From assembly GCA_014529385.2 (NCBI GenBank), contig CM043944.1, forward strand, positions 168,217,740 to 168,281,739: a stretch of DNA of 64,000 bases, given 5' to 3'. Below, piece after piece: positions 62,094 through 64,000 of this stretch. Each line of letters begins with the position of its first letter. The first letter of the stretch is position 1. This DNA comes from Adiantum capillus-veneris. Lineage: Eukaryota > Streptophyta > Polypodiopsida > Polypodiales > Pteridaceae. A program made the position numbers and the translations under genes. The notes under the pieces were generated by a model. That model did not search any database and had not been told where the DNA came from. It saw only the letters and a list, made by a program, of their open reading frames with translations.

Positions 62094-62828
62094 GGTAGCT
62101 TTCAATGAAGGGAGCTAGTGAAATCAACTTAATACAAGTACAATAAAAGGATTCTTTAAAAAATAGATACTTCCATTAAGGTTGAAAATTACAATAGAGT
62201 GCTTTTAGGAAGATTTCTATTTAGAATATAGAAAGCTCTACAAATGATACGTGCATCCATTATGAGAAAAAGAACAAGTTAGCACTTAATTCATAGACTG
62301 TAGGTCTCTTTTAAGTGGGGCACTTGTTATCGATGTCCAATATATGTTATACAAAAATTAGAGAGAAAAGTACTCGTGTTTGTCCATAACCTTAGTAAGA
62401 AGGTCCGTGTAGAATTGGTTGGCGTTGTAAGGCCCAATGAGGAAGTCCTGCAAGTTGAGGGCCTTAGGATCAAATACCACCACCTTCATATACAATTGAA
62501 GATGCTCCATGTAAGAAAATGCATGCAAGATTTTATGGCAGTTAGAATGCAGAGTGGGGCGGCGAAGGAGTGGGAGTAGTGGAAGGGGTGTGGGAAGTGG
62601 TGGACGTGCAAGAGGTTTTTTTGATGGCCTCCACCATGCAAAGGTTTAGTCTACATAGTGGGATAGTAGACTCGTGTAAGGAGGTACATTGATTTTACCC
62701 CTCTCGCATGATAGCTACCCACATCGCACGGTACCCTTTTAGATTTGCCACAAATCCTTAATGATAGGAAACTTAATACTATGGGAAGGTTCCTATAGAA
62801 TTCTCAAGTGGAGCAAAATTTGTTGTGT
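62094..62828. repeat. Long direct repeat, right copy
   Basis: Partner of 57793-58504; see there. Confidence 0.88.
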
Positions 62829-63185
62829 TTGTGTGTATGCATGCATGCTAAACAAAGAAACATGGATGCATCCTATTCCAACAGTGAAAGGGAGAAAATA
62901 GTATCTTATGTTAGTAAATACACATGATTGTGGTAAGAAAAAGCTATTTTCACAAGTAAAAGAGCCTCAATGATGAAGGAAAAAATAAACTAAAACAAAC
63001 AAATAACAATGGGGTTATGCTTCTCAAGATTGATTACTTTTGAGACCAAATGGTGAATCTTATGCTCAGTACTACTGCGTCACCCTCCCGCTACCTCCCC
63101 ATCCCTTGAGCACCTTCTACTTTCTCACCCTCTCTATCCCATCTTGCATGTAATCCCTCCCCTCCTCCTTGTGCGAATTCCCTAG
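62829..63185. other. Spacer, no gene seen
   Basis: AT-rich, then CT-rich. No motif recognised. Confidence 0.5.
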
Positions 63186-63514
63186 TGTTGGGATGTGAGG
63201 TTTTGTTGCATCTCTTGTGTGAACAACCCCTTCCACCTTATGTGTCAAGCCATGTGAGCCTCTTACAACCTTTGTATAAAACACAACCACTTGTATTTAT
63301 GCATAGGCAGCCACATCTTGTGCTCATGTGTCAAAGGATGTCTATTTGTATAAACCTATATAGAAGCACATTCTGCTCAATAAATGTAAGTCTATCAGTT
63401 CAAGTATACTCTATATTGTATTGTGCAATAGTTTCTCTCTCAAGCTCTACACTAGCCTCTTCAAGCCTGCCATTAACATGAATGGCACACTAAGCTATCC
63501 TCCTTAACCCTACA
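63186..63514 (+). repeat. 5' LTR of the copia-type element
   Basis: About 329 bp, TG..CA ends, with TATA-like strings TGTATAAAAC (about 63273) and TGTATAAACC (about 63348) and an AATAAA near 63380. The left boundary is chosen from the TGTTGGGA start common in plant copia LTRs. Confidence 0.65.
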
Positions 63515-63516
63515 AC

Positions 63517-63528
63517 TGATATCAGAGC
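63517..63528 (+). promoter_or_regulatory. Met-tRNA primer-binding site
   Basis: TGATATCAGAGC differs by one base from TGGTATCAGAGC, the complement of the initiator Met-tRNA 3' end used by plant copia elements. It lies two bases after the LTR end. Confidence 0.78.
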
Positions 63529-64000
63529 CTTGATCAACCTTTTTGAGAAGATTGGAGCTGTGAATTAGAGGCTTGGAGAAGGAGTCTTGCAATAGAGAAG
63601 AGTGGTGAATAGTCCCAGAGGGTGGCAAGAGGCAACCACAACCTGAATCAAAGTCGCCCAAGGTATTAAGCAACAAGAGTCTGATAGTGCAAGTGCATCA
63701 AAAAAATTAAGGTAGAGGTCGCCCGACTCCTGCACTGACAACAACAATAGGTAGGAGGAGTACCCACAGCCAAGAGCTCTACCGTCAGCAAAGGTCGGGA
63801 ACGACCACAGGAAAGAAGGGCTGCCCAAGGGGGTGGCATATCAAGAGATAGCCAGCCATGATTACAACACCACCAGAGAGGGCCAACCAGCCATCTACAA
63901 TCGGTAGCTCAAGAGACAATAGGATTGTGTGTGGACAGAGCAGCGCCCACCATAGAGTAGCTCAAGGCAAGCCGAAAGGTAGTCGGGAGCTTAGCTCCAC

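Larger units (their letters stand above)
57793..62828 (-). mobile_element. Penelope-like retroelement candidate with direct repeats
   Basis: Two direct repeats of about 715-735 bp (57793-58504 and 62094-62828) flank a 3.6-kb interior. The interior encodes, on the minus strand, a decayed RT with motifs that fit Penelope-like elements better than LTR or LINE elements. Such elements often carry long direct repeats (pseudo-LTRs). No GIY-YIG endonuclease was seen, and the ends lack TG..CA. The class is my best reading, not certain. Confidence 0.6.
63186..64000 (+). mobile_element. 5' end of a copia-type LTR element, runs off the edge
   Basis: An LTR-like segment starting TGTTGGGATG is followed by ..CTACA, AC, and a primer-binding site for initiator Met-tRNA. 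After it comes an untranslated leader to the window end without a Gag frame yet. The second LTR would lie beyond 64000. Confidence 0.72.

Overview
The window reads as a transposon-packed stretch of a nuclear land-plant genome with no intact host gene. The PPR remnant (PLS-type repeats of the CGALAKA / VFDELP / ALIAGYAQHG style), very long AG/TC microsatellites, CACTA, Ty3/gypsy and Ty1/copia elements, and a Penelope-like reverse transcriptase point to a seedless vascular plant. A fern is my best inference; it is not proven here.

Layout. 348-7900 is a decayed Ty3/gypsy element on the minus strand: two ~890-bp LTRs, Gag with a zinc knuckle, protease-RT-RNase H-integrase in three frames, and a chromo-like tail. 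7901-11565 is anonymous DNA with a receptor-kinase scrap and the 5' half of a PPR pseudogene. 11566-19633 is a full-length CACTA transposon (12-bp perfect TIRs, 3-bp ATG target duplication) inserted into that PPR pseudogene, whose 3' half resumes at 19637. The CACTA carries a tnp2-type transposase, a second TnpA-like gene, and a captured host gene fragment: a heavy-metal-associated isoprenylated protein (HIPP) with CaaX end, lying between 44-bp direct repeats. 20757-22200 holds a tRNA-type SINE, a LINE scrap and a very recent 290-bp duplication bounded by a 48-bp inverted repeat.

22430-41604 is a second CACTA copy that lost its left end. It is split at 24116-36676 by a young 12.6-kb LTR retrotransposon (identical-length 945-bp LTRs, TCTAT target duplication, PBS resembling a tRNA-Asp match). 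That element has Gag, a retropepsin, an integrase C-terminal tail and a second, damaged retropepsin, but no RT, RNase H or integrase core. Its long non-coding flanks carry eight copies of a 24-bp palindrome. A rearranged relative sits at 48301-49480, fused to a truncated copia element (45463-48298).

49493-49926 is the stretch I find most unusual: about six hairpins, ~70 bp apart, whose loops share a TCGGTAACGTGGC-like core while the stem sequences differ and remain self-complementary. 51436-52424 is a protein-kinase pseudogene. 57040-57560 is a third, old CACTA scrap. 57793-62828 is a retroelement with ~715-bp direct repeats around a decayed Penelope-like RT. The right edge (63186-64000) is the 5' LTR, PBS and leader of a copia-type element running out of the window.

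Inferred order of events: the PPR gene decayed and was hit by CACTA copy 1; copy 2 of the same family was later hit by the RT-less LTR element, which is the youngest insertion here. All coordinates were read by eye; boundaries given as approximate are so.
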